Shown here piece after piece: positions 34,433 to 45,100 of a stretch of DNA of 64,000 nt. Positions within the stretch are counted from its first letter, which is position 1; the number at the start of each line of letters is the position of its first letter. Under the pieces are notes generated by a model, which worked only from the letters and a program-made list of their open reading frames with translations, had not been told where the DNA came from and made no database searches. The DNA comes from Verrucomicrobiaceae bacterium (GTDB lineage: Bacteria > Verrucomicrobiota > Verrucomicrobiia > Verrucomicrobiales > Verrucomicrobiaceae): positions 310,001-374,000 of the forward strand of contig JABTUN010000003.1 in assembly GCA_015075365.1 (NCBI GenBank), in the 5' to 3' direction. The translations under genes were made by a program, and so were the position numbers.

Positions 34433-36832
34433 TTACTTCGCCAGCCACAGGATGCCCGTGGCGGTGACCTGGATGTTTTTCTTCACCGGGGTCAGCTTGA
34501 ACGTCTCCAGCGTGAGCGTGGCAGGATCGTAGAGGTCACGGATTTTCTGCGTCTCGTCGGCGACCTGCTGCTCCAGCGCGGCAATGTCGGCTTTGATGGA
34601 TTCCAGCTCGTTTTCGGCCGCTTTGACATCCTGGCCTTCCTTCCACATGCGCGAGGCACTGCTGACAGTGCTGGCTTTCACCACGCTGGTCTTGCGGCCC
34701 ATCAACATGCCGAGAAGGCTGCCCCCGATCTGCGCGGCGGTACTCAGCTTGGCGCTGGTGGACTGGGCTTTTTGCGCGTCGATCTTCGCGGATGCTTTCC
34801 CGGCCTTGTCCTGAAGTGATTTCATCGTCTTCGCGGTCTTGGTGCGGAGTTCTTCGATGGCGGCATCGCGTTGCTCGCGAGCGGTTTGCGTGACGCGGGC
34901 TTTGAACTCGTCCTGCTTCTCGCCGGGATTGGAGTAGGCCTCCAAAAGCGGGCTGTAGAAGACTTCGAGGCTGTGATTCGCGTAAACCCAGTCGGCGAAG
35001 TCTTTCTTGATGCTCGTGTAGGTGCTCGATTTCAGCGCGGGGCCGGGCAGATCGGCGTAGGCGGCGTTTTCTTTCGGCTCGCTGTCGTAGTTGGAAAGGT
35101 CGTCGTTCTCCGGGATGTCCACGAACTTGTCCCAGAGCACTTTTTGCTTCTCGATGTCGATCTCGTTGACCTTCGTGATGACGCTCTTGCCGCTGATTTT
35201 GCGTTTTGCGTCATCAAACACCACCACGGCACTGCGCATGATGGCGGGCGTGTAAGTGAGGCTCTCTCCATCTTCGTCGCTGGGCTGGAAAAGCTCGCTC
35301 GCGCCTTCGGGAAGCTTCGGACGCGTGGTGTTGCGGTCCGCGTTGGAAGTACTCGCGCCGGGCGGTGCGAAGCCATCGTCTTCCGCAGCGGCTTTTTCTT
35401 CCTTCGCCGGACGGATCGGGTCCATGAGGGCTTTGATCTGATTGCGAGCAAGAGGGCCGCTCAGATAGCTCAAAATCCAGCGCACATGGAAAACGACGGG
35501 CGCGTCTTCATGGACGTTGTTCATGAGGAAGACGCGTGCGCCGAGTCCGGCGAGCGTTTGCTCCATGAGCTGGCGGTCGAATTTGCCACCGGCGGTGTTC
35601 GCCGCGCCTTCGAGACCGTCGAGCACGCGCATCTTGTCGCGTTCCGTCTGCAAACGGCCGAGCCACCAGGTGCCTATGTTCGCCAGCGCCTTGTAATCGA
35701 GGTCGGCAGGGTTTTGCGTGGCCAGAAGGATGCCGAGACCGAAGGCGCGTGCCTGTTTGAGCAGGATCATCATCGGCTTTTTCGACGGCGGCATGGCCGT
35801 GGGCGGCAGGTAGCCGAAAATCTCGTCCATGTAGAAGATGGCGCGGAGGCTCGTGGTGCCCTGCTGCGTGCGCATCCAGCCGAGGAGTTGATTCAGCAGC
35901 AGCGAGACGAAGAACATGCGCTCAGTGTCGCTGAGGTGCGCGATGCAGAAGATGGTGACGCGCGGCTTGCCTTCCTTCGTGTAATACATGCGCTGGATGT
36001 CGAGCGGCTCGCCCTCCAGCCACGTGCTGAAGCCGGGCGAGGCGAGCAAGTTGTTCAGCTTCATCGCCAGCGGCGCGCGTTTGGCCTCCGGGAAGAACGA
36101 TTCGAGATCGACGACACCGATTTTGCGGATCGGCGGCTGTTGGATGTGCCGCACGAGGTTCTCGAGCGTGAGGTTTTGGCCTTTCTTCCAGCAATGCGCG
36201 ACGATGTTGCTGAGCAAGATGTGCTCCGGCGACTGCACCGGGTCCGCCTCGATGCCCATGAGGCCTAGCATGGATGAAACGGTGCTCTCAATGCGATCGG
36301 CGAGTGCCTCAGCATCTTCCATGACCTCCGCAGGCGGGCAATTCAGCGAACTGAGAATGGAAACCGGCAGTCCGGCATTGCTGCCGGGCGTGTAGATGGC
36401 CATATCGACCATCTCGCGCAGCTTCTTGATGCGATCGGCGCTTTGGCCCCAGTCACCGAGCCCTTTCTTCCACATCGCGGCCTGCGATTCGGCGTATTCG
36501 TCCGGCGACTGGCCTTTGCGCCGCGCTTCGTCCTCATTGATCCACGGACGAAACTCTTTCGCGTCGAGATTCGGGAAGGTCAGCAGCGCGTTGCCAATAT
36601 CGCCCTTCGGATCGATGGCGATGACGGGCACGCCGTCGATGGCCGCCTCTTCGAGCAAGCCGAGGCAGAGGCCCGTTTTGCCGCTGCCGGTCATGCCGAG
36701 CACCACGCCATGGGTGACGAGGTCCTTCGAATCATAGAGCACGAGGTCGTCTTTGACCGCCTTGGTTTCGAGATCGTATTCGCGGCCGAGGTAGAAGGAG
36801 CCGAGCTTTTCGTATTGGTCTGGTGAGATCAT
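34433..36832 (-). CDS. HerA/VirB4-like P-loop ATPase
   Basis: A 799-residue ATPase of the HerA-FtsK superfamily. Walker A is GMTGSGKTGL (residues 46-55) and a Walker B-like AIFYMDEIFGYL lies near residue 340. Between them are VIAIDPKGDIGNAL and the RADPV/DPVQSPEHILL stretch typical of DUF87/helicase-HerA-like proteins, and LLATQNPADLDYKALANIG follows as sensor region. Residues 640-770 form a long charged coiled coil with AAQIGGSLLGMLMGRKTS in the middle. No nuclease partner (NurA) or defence genes are adjacent, so a role in DNA transport or repair remains open. It is convergent with sucD. Confidence 0.85.
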   Translation of the reverse strand: MISPDQYEKLGSFYLGREYDLETKAVKDDLVLYDSKDLVTHGVVLGMTGSGKTGLCLGLLEEAAIDGVPVIAIDPKGDIGNALLTFPNLDAKEFRPWINEDEARRKGQSPDEYAESQAAMWKKGLGDWGQSADRIKKLREMVDMAIYTPGSNAGLPVSILSSLNCPPAEVMEDAEALADRIESTVSSMLGLMGIEADPVQSPEHILLSNIVAHCWKKGQNLTLENLVRHIQQPPIRKIGVVDLESFFPEAKRAPLAMKLNNLLASPGFSTWLEGEPLDIQRMYYTKEGKPRVTIFCIAHLSDTERMFFVSLLLNQLLGWMRTQQGTTSLRAIFYMDEIFGYLPPTAMPPSKKPMMILLKQARAFGLGILLATQNPADLDYKALANIGTWWLGRLQTERDKMRVLDGLEGAANTAGGKFDRQLMEQTLAGLGARVFLMNNVHEDAPVVFHVRWILSYLSGPLARNQIKALMDPIRPAKEEKAAAEDDGFAPPGASTSNADRNTTRPKLPEGASELFQPSDEDGESLTYTPAIMRSAVVVFDDAKRKISGKSVITKVNEIDIEKQKVLWDKFVDIPENDDLSNYDSEPKENAAYADLPGPALKSSTYTSIKKDFADWVYANHSLEVFYSPLLEAYSNPGEKQDEFKARVTQTAREQRDAAIEELRTKTAKTMKSLQDKAGKASAKIDAQKAQSTSAKLSTAAQIGGSLLGMLMGRKTSVVKASTVSSASRMWKEGQDVKAAENELESIKADIAALEQQVADETQKIRDLYDPATLTLETFKLTPVKKNIQVTATGILWLAK

Positions 36833-36920
36833 GGAATGGGTGTTGGAGACTTGGGGCGATTGAAGAGGGAGAATTCAAAATTGGAAAGTGCAATCTGCGG
36901 CGGAACGGACAGCATGAGAG

Positions 36921-39029
36921 ATGCGCGCCGCTTTTTTGCTCATGCTGACCGCCTCCTCCCTCTCCGCTGAATCGCTGAACTACCCGCAAACCCGCAAAGA
37001 AGACGTGGTGGACGTGCTGCATGGCGTGAAGATCGCCGATCCGTATCGCTGGCTGGAGGATGACAACTCGGAGGAGACAAAGGCGTGGGTGAAGGCGCAG
37101 AACGAGGTCACGTTTGGCTATTTGAAGAAGTTGCCGCGTCGCGAGGCAATCCAGAAGCGGCTGCAGGAGCTTTGGAACTACGAACGCGTGGGCATGCCGT
37201 TCGAGAAAGGCGGGCGCTGGTTCTATACTTACAACTCAGGACTGCAAAACCAGTCCGTCCTGCTGACCACGGAGTCGTTGGAGACGCGGGCGAGCGTTTT
37301 GCTCGATCCGAACGCGATGTCGAAGGACGGCACGACCTCGCTGACGGACTATGAAGCGAGCGAGGATGGCAAACTCATCGCGTATGGCGTCTCGGAGGCG
37401 GGGAGCGACTGGACGACGATCCGCGTGCGCGACATCGCCAGCGGGCGCGATTTGGACGATGTGGTGAAGTGGGTGAAATTCAGCGGCGTGTCGTGGCTGA
37501 AGGACGGCAGCGGCTTCTTTTACTCGCGTTACGACGAACCGAAGGCCGGCGCGGCTTTGACGGCGAAAAACGAGTTTCACAAGCTTTGCTTCCACAAGCT
37601 CGGCACGTCGCAAAGCGACGACCAAATCGTCTATGAGCGCAAGGACGAGCCCAAATGGGGCTTTGGCGGCCACATGACCGAAGATGGCGAGTATGTCATC
37701 ATCTCCGTCTGGCTCGGCACGGAGCCGAAGAACCGGCTGTTTTACAAAAAAGCCGCCGCGGACGCGCCGGTGATCGAATTGCTCAACGACTACGACGCAC
37801 GCTACGAGTTCATCGACAACGACGGACCCGTTTTCTACTTCCGCACCGATTTGAACGCGCCGTGCTTCCAGGTGATCGCCATCGACACGCGCAAGCCGGA
37901 GCGCAAGCACTGGCGCATCGTTGTGCCCGAGGTGCCGAAGGTGCTGCTGGAGGAGGTGAGCACCGTGGGCGGGCAGATGTTCTGCCAGTATCTGCGCGAT
38001 GCGAAGACCGAGGTGAAGTGCTACGACCTCAGCGGCAAACTGCTCCGCGATGTGACACTGCCCGGCATCGGCTCCGCCGGCGGATTTGGCGGCCATCGCA
38101 CCGACACGAGCACGTTTTACACCTTCACCGGCTTCACCGAGCCCGGTGCGATCTACCGCATGGACCTGAAAACCGGCGAGAGCACGCTGTGGCGCAAACC
38201 GGACGTGAAATTCGACGGCACAGCCTACGAGACGAAGCAGGTCTTCTTCAAGAGCAAGGATGGCACGAAGGTGCCGATGTTCATTGTCCACAAGAAGGGC
38301 CTCCAGCTCGATGGATCGAATCCGACGCTGCTTTACGGCTACGGCGGCTTTAACATCAACATGGTGCCTGGATTCTCCGTCTCGCGCGCGGTGTGGATCG
38401 AGATGGGCGGCGTCTTCGCCATGCCCAATCTGCGCGGCGGCGGCGAATACGGCCGCGAGTGGCATCAGGCCGGCATCAAGCTCGGCAAACAGAACGTGTT
38501 TGATGATTTCATCGCCGCGGCGGGGTGGCTCATCGCTAATCGATACACCTCGCGCGAAAAACTCGCCATTCAGGGGGGCAGCAACGGCGGCTTGCTCGTC
38601 GGGGCGTGCATGACGCAACGTCCTGAACTCTACGCGGCCGCTTTGCCGGCCGTCGGCGTGCTGGACATGCTGCGCTTTGAGAAATTCACCATCGGCTGGG
38701 GCTGGAAGAGCGATTATGGCAGCGTGGAGAATGGCGCGGAGTTTCGCGCGCTGCTCAAATACTCGCCGTATCACAATCTCAGGCCCGGAACGCGCTATCC
38801 GGCCACATTGGTGACCACGAGCGATCATGATGACCGCGTCGTTCCCGCGCACAGTTTCAAATTTGCGGCCCGGCTTCAAGAATGCCAGGCCAAGGACGGT
38901 CCGCCGACTTTGATCCGCATCGAGACGAGCGCCGGCCACGGCGCAGGCACGGCGCTGAACAAGATGATCGAGAAGACGGCAGATGAATGGGCGTTTCTCG
39001 CGGAGAGGCTGGGTCTGGGGCCGCGCTGA
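36921..39029 (+). CDS. Prolyl oligopeptidase (S9A), secreted
   Basis: A 702-residue S9A peptidase, cleaving after proline in short peptides. A signal peptide (MRAAFLLMLTASSLSAES) implies export. The beta-propeller gating domain covers about residues 85-420. The alpha/beta-hydrolase domain has GGFNINMVPGFSVSR, the nucleophile elbow GGSNGGLLVGA (Ser near 554), SDHDDRVVPAHSFKFAA with the aspartate, and TSAGHGAGT with the histidine. The starting RKEDVVDVLHGVKIADPYRW is typical. It probably serves peptide nutrition. Confidence 0.95.
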   Translation: MRAAFLLMLTASSLSAESLNYPQTRKEDVVDVLHGVKIADPYRWLEDDNSEETKAWVKAQNEVTFGYLKKLPRREAIQKRLQELWNYERVGMPFEKGGRWFYTYNSGLQNQSVLLTTESLETRASVLLDPNAMSKDGTTSLTDYEASEDGKLIAYGVSEAGSDWTTIRVRDIASGRDLDDVVKWVKFSGVSWLKDGSGFFYSRYDEPKAGAALTAKNEFHKLCFHKLGTSQSDDQIVYERKDEPKWGFGGHMTEDGEYVIISVWLGTEPKNRLFYKKAAADAPVIELLNDYDARYEFIDNDGPVFYFRTDLNAPCFQVIAIDTRKPERKHWRIVVPEVPKVLLEEVSTVGGQMFCQYLRDAKTEVKCYDLSGKLLRDVTLPGIGSAGGFGGHRTDTSTFYTFTGFTEPGAIYRMDLKTGESTLWRKPDVKFDGTAYETKQVFFKSKDGTKVPMFIVHKKGLQLDGSNPTLLYGYGGFNINMVPGFSVSRAVWIEMGGVFAMPNLRGGGEYGREWHQAGIKLGKQNVFDDFIAAAGWLIANRYTSREKLAIQGGSNGGLLVGACMTQRPELYAAALPAVGVLDMLRFEKFTIGWGWKSDYGSVENGAEFRALLKYSPYHNLRPGTRYPATLVTTSDHDDRVVPAHSFKFAARLQECQAKDGPPTLIRIETSAGHGAGTALNKMIEKTADEWAFLAERLGLGPR

Positions 39030-39722
39030 TCAGGCTTTGGGCGGCAGATTTGGTGGCAGTGGCGGCGGTGTGGGTGTCGGCTCTTCTTTGGCGGCCTTGC
39101 GAATCCAGTAGAGTCCGAGCAAGAGTCCCAGGCCGAGCAGTCCCGCACCAACAAAGAGACTTGGTTTTTCGCCTTCATCCAGAATGACAAAGTCTTTCGT
39201 CAGATTCATGTCGAGGCCGGTAAGTTTGTCGCGCGTTTTGGAGTCAGCCTCGATGCCGAATCGCACGATGCCGGACACATCGCGCTTCATGAAGATTTTC
39301 GAGGCGTTGCGGGCGGCGGCCTCGATCACGGCTTTTTCGCTGGTCGAGGAATTGGTGATGTCCTTCACCGCTGCGATGATTTCCTTGTCCTTGGTGGCCA
39401 TCAGGATGTGAACGGGCGCGCCCCCAGGCTCCTCGCCGCCACGCACGGGGATGAAGACCTCGGTGATGTTGCCGAGGCGCTCCATGTGCGCGCATTCGAG
39501 AAGGTTCAGAGTGGCGTTCTTGAAGGTGATCCACTCAACATCCGGTTTTTTAGCGACGAACTCCGCCACCGTGGTTTCGTGCGGGGCGCGGTTCTTCACG
39601 GCGGTAAAGATCATCTGCCCGCCGCTCCACAGGAGCACGAGCGCGATGATGGGGAGAAGGCAGCCGCTGCGGATGAAGGCACGGGCGGCGCGTGGATGGA
39701 CGGCGAGGCGTGTTGTTTTCAT
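39030..39722 (-). CDS. Uncharacterised membrane protein with two TM segments
   Basis: A 230-residue product from the ATG at 39720-39722; the frame stays open further upstream without coding character. One hydrophobic segment lies near residues 20-41 (CLLPIIALVLLWSGGQMIF). An extracytoplasmic domain of about 140 residues follows, then a second membrane segment at about 185-207 (LFVGAGLLGLGLLLGLYWI) and a proline-rich tail. The family is not recognised. It is divergent from the 39810 membrane protein and converges on the prolyl oligopeptidase. Confidence 0.65.
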   Translation of the reverse strand: MKTTRLAVHPRAARAFIRSGCLLPIIALVLLWSGGQMIFTAVKNRAPHETTVAEFVAKKPDVEWITFKNATLNLLECAHMERLGNITEVFIPVRGGEEPGGAPVHILMATKDKEIIAAVKDITNSSTSEKAVIEAAARNASKIFMKRDVSGIVRFGIEADSKTRDKLTGLDMNLTKDFVILDEGEKPSLFVGAGLLGLGLLLGLYWIRKAAKEEPTPTPPPLPPNLPPKA

Positions 39723-39809
39723 GCTGACGCGGCGTTTGAACCAAACTCGGAGCGAAATGGCAATGAGAATGTTGCACGGGGAGGGCAAAGCTGCTCCAAA
39801 TCGCCCAGC

Positions 39810-40349
39810 ATGGAACAATTCGCTTCTCCTTCGTCACAAGCCTGGTCCCAGGACGATCTTCGCCAGTATCTCAGCCAGCGATTGATCGGTGACAAAGGCA
39901 AGCCGGTGCCGGGGACTGAGGGCATGAGGATCGAGCAGATCGAGGATGACATCCTGCGCGGCGGGCGCTTTCGCGTGTTCTTGTGGACGTTTTCAGTCCT
40001 GATCATGAGCTTCCAGCGGACAAGCGGCATGCGCTATTACCGTTCCGGCCAGGGCTGTGGCGGCACCGCCTGGGGATGGACCCTGCTTTCCGCCGTGGTG
40101 GGCTGGTGGGGCATCCCGTGGGGCATTTTCCTCACGATTCACTCGATCTACCGGAACTGCATGGGCGGCAAGGATGTGACCGGGGAGCTGCTGGCCAATG
40201 TGGTGGGCCCGGAGCGCGCGCGGGGCATCCTGGCGCGCGCGCGTCAGCCGCAGGCGGACATCGCGCTCTGGCTGCTGCGAATCGCAGTCATGGCCGTCGT
40301 GCTGAACTTCGCGGTGATCATCTACCTGGCCGTCAATTCGTCGAAATAA
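39810..40349 (+). CDS. Small membrane protein with about three TM segments
   Basis: A 179-residue product from the ATG at 39810. Hydrophobic stretches lie near residues 52-66, 86-108 (TLLSAVVGWWGIPWGIFLTI) and 152-176 (LLRIAVMAVVLNFAVIIYL). A short SGMRYYRSGQGCGGTAWGW loop precedes the second. No family name is recalled. The DUF58 gene begins 6 bp after its stop, so the two are probably co-translated and may work together. Confidence 0.7.
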   Translation: MEQFASPSSQAWSQDDLRQYLSQRLIGDKGKPVPGTEGMRIEQIEDDILRGGRFRVFLWTFSVLIMSFQRTSGMRYYRSGQGCGGTAWGWTLLSAVVGWWGIPWGIFLTIHSIYRNCMGGKDVTGELLANVVGPERARGILARARQPQADIALWLLRIAVMAVVLNFAVIIYLAVNSSK

Positions 40350-40355
40350 CATTGC

Positions 40356-41270
40356 ATGCCCGCTGAAACCCTCGCCCACGACGATCTGTTCGACGCCGCG
40401 TTCCTCGACCGGCTGCGGGTGCTGGCGCTGCGGTTAAGGAAGCGGCGGCAGTTGATGCGGCGCGGCTCGCAATCAACGCCGGCGACGGGTTTCACGCGCG
40501 AGTTCAAGGACTACCGGCACTACGCGCCGCGTGAGGACTACCGCGCGATTGACTGGCGGCTGTATGCGCGGCTGGACAAGCTTTTCGTGCGTCTTTACGA
40601 GGAGACGCAGGAGTTGAACCTGCATATCCTGGTCGATACGAGCACGTCGATGGCGAGGCCGTTTCCGGAGAAGCGGCGGCAGGCGCTGCGTTTCGCGGTG
40701 GCGCTGGCGTATCTGGCGCTCAGCGCGCAGCAGCGGGTGAGCCTGTATTCGACGAACAGCAGCGTGCGTCAGGAACTGCCGCCGCTGCGCGGGCAGGGCA
40801 ACATCGAGAAGGTGATCCAGGCGGTGTCAAAGCTGGAGTTTGACGGCATCACGGACATGAAGCGCTGTTTTGAGGAGTTCCGGCCGTCGCGGCAGCGCTT
40901 TGGCATCATCTTCATCATCAGCGATTTCTTCGGTCACGAGATTGGAAGCGCCACCGACGCGGTTTCGCGCGTGGCGGCATGGCCTGGGGAGAATCATTTC
41001 CTGCAAATCGTGCATCCTGCCGAGCGCGCGCCGGACCTCGATGGCGAACTCGAACTGACCGAGGTGGAGACAGGCGAACGCCGCCGTTTTTGGCTGACGA
41101 AACGCGATGTGGCGCGCTACACAGAGACCTTTGACGCTTTTGCGGAGAATCTGGCGACCGAATGCGCCCGCCACCGTATCGACTTCATGCAGGTGGGCAG
41201 CGACGAGGCGTTTGAAGAGCGCTTCCTCGACCTGCTTGTGCGCGGGTCGGCGCTGGCGGGCGGTGTTTGA
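40356..41270 (+). CDS. DUF58 domain protein (vWA-like)
   Basis: A 304-residue DUF58 protein. The hallmark RRGSQSTPATGFTREFKDYRHY leads into APREDYRAIDWRLYARLDKLFV, followed by a vWA-like domain with a MIDAS-type start (ILVDTSTSMARP, DxSxS). DUF58 genes commonly sit beside MoxR ATPases and membrane vWA proteins in systems for envelope or metallo-enzyme maturation; no moxR is adjacent here. It follows a small membrane protein gene by 6 bp. Confidence 0.9.
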   Translation: MPAETLAHDDLFDAAFLDRLRVLALRLRKRRQLMRRGSQSTPATGFTREFKDYRHYAPREDYRAIDWRLYARLDKLFVRLYEETQELNLHILVDTSTSMARPFPEKRRQALRFAVALAYLALSAQQRVSLYSTNSSVRQELPPLRGQGNIEKVIQAVSKLEFDGITDMKRCFEEFRPSRQRFGIIFIISDFFGHEIGSATDAVSRVAAWPGENHFLQIVHPAERAPDLDGELELTEVETGERRRFWLTKRDVARYTETFDAFAENLATECARHRIDFMQVGSDEAFEERFLDLLVRGSALAGGV

Positions 41271-41280
41271 GGCGAAGGAC

Positions 41281-42060
41281 TCAGCCTAGGCGGAGGGAGT
41301 AGCGCGGGCCGTGGCGGGCGAGTTTGACCTTGGCGCCGTAAATCTCGCCGAGAAGGGCGCTGGTGAGGGTTTCCTGCTTCGTCCCGGCGGCATGGACACG
41401 GCCGTCCTTGAGCAGGAGGCAGTGTGTGATGGCAGGAAGGATCTCCTCGACGTGGTGGGTAACCATGACGAGAGAAGGGGATTGCGGTTTGGCGGCGAGT
41501 GCCTGCATCCATTGCAGGAAGTGCTCACGGGCGACGGGGTCGAGCCCAGCGCAGGGTTCGTCGAGGATGAGGACGGCGAATTTTGCCATGAGCGCGCGGC
41601 AGATGAGCATTTTTTGCTTTTCGCCCTGGGAGAGCGGCCCCCAGAGGGCATCGCGGAGGTATTCGCAGCCGACCTGCTTCAGGAGACGCGCAGCTTCGCG
41701 GCGCACGGCGGGCGGAGGGACTTCGATGAGGTTCAGCTTGGCATCACGCCCGCTGGCGATGACATCGAGGACGGGTTCGCTGCTTTCGAGGTAGGTGGTG
41801 AGGGTGTTGGTGACGAGGCCGACGCGGCGGCGGACCTCACGCCAGTCGTCGTCGCCAAAGATGCTGTCGCCGATGCGGAGGGTGCCGCTGGTGGCGCTGT
41901 CATAGCCGGTGATGAGATTGATGAGGGAGGTCTTGCCGCAGCCGTTAGGGCCGAGGATGCACCAGTGCTGGCCGGGATCGACGCGCCAAGAGATGCCCTT
42001 TAAAATGGGGCGGCCACGGCGGAAGGTCAGGTCCGTGACTTCGAGGACAGGAGCGGGCAT
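41281..42060 (-). CDS. ABC transporter ATP-binding protein
   Basis: A 259-residue ABC ATPase from the ATG at 42058-42060 (MPAPVLEVTDLTF). Walker A GPNGCGKT is at residues 37-44, the signature LSQGEKQ at 143-149 and Walker B VLILDEP at 163-169, followed by AGLDP. The histidine switch lies in VMVTHHVEEI. The family resembles ModF/YlmA-like ATPases. No permease is adjacent; the PKS lies upstream on the same strand, so a link to product export is possible but unsupported. Confidence 0.92.
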   Translation of the reverse strand: MPAPVLEVTDLTFRRGRPILKGISWRVDPGQHWCILGPNGCGKTSLINLITGYDSATSGTLRIGDSIFGDDDWREVRRRVGLVTNTLTTYLESSEPVLDVIASGRDAKLNLIEVPPPAVRREAARLLKQVGCEYLRDALWGPLSQGEKQKMLICRALMAKFAVLILDEPCAGLDPVAREHFLQWMQALAAKPQSPSLVMVTHHVEEILPAITHCLLLKDGRVHAAGTKQETLTSALLGEIYGAKVKLARHGPRYSLRLG

Positions 42061-42092
42061 GGGGGATGAAGACGGGGGCTTTGTAAACAACA

Positions 42093-42114
42093 CCGCCCGT
42101 CATGGGACGGGCGG
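42093..42114 (-). terminator. Hairpin between PKS and ABC gene
   Basis: CCGCCCGT and ACGGGCGG form an 8-bp stem with a 6-base loop, 27 bp after the PKS stop on the minus strand. It is followed by TGTTGTTT, a poor T-tract, so termination is probable but not certain. Confidence 0.5.
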
Positions 42115-42140
42115 CGCGAGGATGCTGTGAGGGCAGGGGA

Positions 42141-45100
42141 TCAGTGCCGGGTGCGTTCGAGAGCCTTGGCGAGCTGCCGTGCGAGGGTGGTGACAGCGGG
42201 CGGTCCCATGATCTCGTAGTGGCGGCCCTGGAGGGTGCTCGTGGTGAAGCGGCGCGTGCTCAGCGCGCGCGCCTGCGGCGGCACCGGGGTGGGAGACTCT
42301 CCGGGCGGCACGGCGATCCAGAGATGCATCGGGGCGGCGACGGGGCGGAGATCCGGGCTGGCGATGAAATCCCAGTGGGTGGCGAAGGTGTTGAGGAAGT
42401 GGCGCGCGACGGCGTCGAACTTGTCCACCGGGAAGGCGGCCTCGGCGGCCAGCCAGTCGAGGGTTGTCTGCACGCGTTCGGCCGGAGCCGCCGCAAACAC
42501 CTTTTCGGCCATGCCCGCGATGAGCGGGGCGACCTCTGCTTCCGGCAGCGGCTGGGAAAGGCCCAGATCGAGGGTGAGGTAGCGGTACATCTCCGCGAGA
42601 TGCTGGCGGAGGAACTCAAGCCGGGAGGCTCCGGGGTCGAGCATCTGCACCGCGGTGTCGATGAGGCCGACGAAGGAGACCTTGCGGCCCATTTTTTCGA
42701 GCTCGTTGGCAGTGGCGATGGCGTAGAAGCCGCCTGCGGAGAATCCGGTGAGCCGGATCGCCCCGTGAGGCTGCTTCCCGTGCACCAGCGTGGCGTAGTC
42801 ATGCGCCATGGCCTGGAGCGTCTCGCGCTCGCCGCGCTCATCCGAGAAGGCGCGCGATTGCAGGCCGAAAACGGGCTGTGCGGGAGGCAGGGCGCGGACG
42901 AGGTCGTCGAAGTTCGTGATGATGCCGCCCGCGGCATGGAACACGAAGAGCGGCGGCAGGGTGCCATCGGCACGCAGCGGCACGAGGCTGTCGGGATGCG
43001 GGCCGTCGGCGACGACGAGGCTGGAATGGTCCGGCGCGGCCTGGGCGGCGGCCTCGGGAGAGGTGGACGCGGCCGTTGCGGCGGTGGCATCACCCGAATC
43101 GGAGGCGACGAGTTCGAGGACGACCTCGGACAGCTTGGCGATGTTGCCGCCGGCGCTGAGCTTGCTGGGGGGAAGGCTGATGCCAAAGGCCTGCTCGATG
43201 CGGTGGAGGAGCTCGAAGGCCATGAGCGAATCGAGCCCCATCTCCTTGAGGGGGCGCTCCATTTCCAGCTTGGCGGCGGAGGTGCGCAGCACGCGGGCGA
43301 CGATTTCGCGAATGTGATGGAGCACCACCCCGGCGCGTTCAGCAGCAGGGGCGGCGAGCACGGCATCACGTGCCTCGGCACCGCCGGATGCGGCGGCTGA
43401 GGATGCCTGGATGAGCTCCTCGAAGCGCGGAGACACGCCTTTCCCGCCAGTGAGGGCGGCGCGCGTCTGCCAGTCCACGCGCATGAAGCCGATCTGCGGC
43501 GCGGCGGTCTGGACGAGCATGCCAAGCATGTGGCCGGCCTGCAACGGAGTGATGCCGGTGACGCCGCTGGCCTTGAGGTGCTCGGTGACCTTTTTGTCGC
43601 GGGCGGCGAGGCCCACGTCAGAGATGGCGCCCCAGTTCACGGAAAGGGCGGTGAGGCCGCTGGCACGGCGATAGTGCGCCAGCGCGTCCATGAAGCTGTT
43701 GGCAGCGGCGTAGTTGCCCTGGCCGGCGGCGCCCACCATGGCGGCGACGGAGGAGAAGAGCACAAAGAAGTCGAGATCCATCTTCTCGGTGGCGCGGTGC
43801 AGGAACCAGGTGCCGGCGACCTTGGGTGCCATCACGCGGGCAAAGCGCTGCGCGTTCATCTGCATGAGGGTGCCGTCATCGAGCACGGCAGCGGCATGCA
43901 GCACGCCGCGCAGGGGCGCGCAGTGCTTGCGGATGTAGGCAAAGGCCTCCTTCACGCCGGACTCCGTGGTGACATCCATCTTCACGACGAAGACCTTGGC
44001 GCCGAGTTCCTCCAGTTTTCGGACACCTTCCCTGGCGTCCGGTGTGGAGGCACCGCTGCGGCCGGTGAGGATGATCTGGCGCGCGCCGCCGAAGCGGACC
44101 ATCCATTCGGCAAGAGCGAGACCAAAGCCGCCGAGACCGCCGGTGATCAGGTAGCTGCCTTTTTCATCAAACCTGGAAGGTTCCAGAAGCATCGGCGCGC
44201 GCGGGCGGACCGGCTCGCCATCCATGGTGATGACGATCTTGCCGATGTGGCGCGCGGCGGACATGACGCGGAAGGCGTTCACGGCGCGCGCGGCCGGCAT
44301 GGCGCGGTAGGGCAGCGGATGCAGCTTGCCAGCGCGGAAGAGGTCAAGGATCGGGCCCAGGATCTCCTGGACCGCGCCGCTCTGGTCAAACATGACCTGT
44401 CCCATGTCGATGACGTGCATGGAAAGGTTGTTGCGGAACGGGCGCAGCCCTATGGCGGAGTCAGCGTAGATGTCACGCTTGCCGATTTCGAGGAAGCGGC
44501 CATGGGGTGCCAGGCAGGAGATGCCCTTGGAGATGGCGGGGCCTGCCAGGGAGTTCAGGACGAGGTCCACGCCGCGTCCACCCGTGACGCGCCGCACATC
44601 GTCGGCGAAGGACACGGAGCGTGAGTCAAAGACATGTTCCACGCCGAGCGCGCGGAGGAAATCACGTTTCTCATCGCTGCCGGCGGTGGCCAGCACTTCG
44701 ACACCGGCCAGGCGTGCGAGCTGGATGGCGGCCAGACCGACACCGCCGGTTCCCGCCTGGACGAGCAGGCTTTCACCCCGCTTCATACGGCCGAGGGTGT
44801 GCAGCGCGTACCACGCGGTCATGAAGGTCACGGGGATGGTCACAGCCCCGGCAAAACTGATGTTCCTCGGTTTGTGGATGACGGTCTGCTCAGGCAGGGT
44901 CGTGTGTGACGCAAAAAGGCCCAGGCCGCTGGCGATGACCTCGTCACCGGGCTTGAAGCGCTTCACCCCGCGTCCCACGCGGGTGATGACGCCGGAGCAT
45001 TCGTCGCCGACGAGCATGTCGAGCTGGTTCTCGGAGGGATAAATGCCGAGCGCCTTCATCACATCGCGGAAATTGAGCGCCGCGGCGCGAATCTCGATCT

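Noticed and set aside
34433..36832. HerA-like ATPase as a HerA-NurA/SIR2-type defence system
   Set aside because: No nuclease, SIR2 or other effector gene is adjacent; neighbours are sucD and a peptidase.
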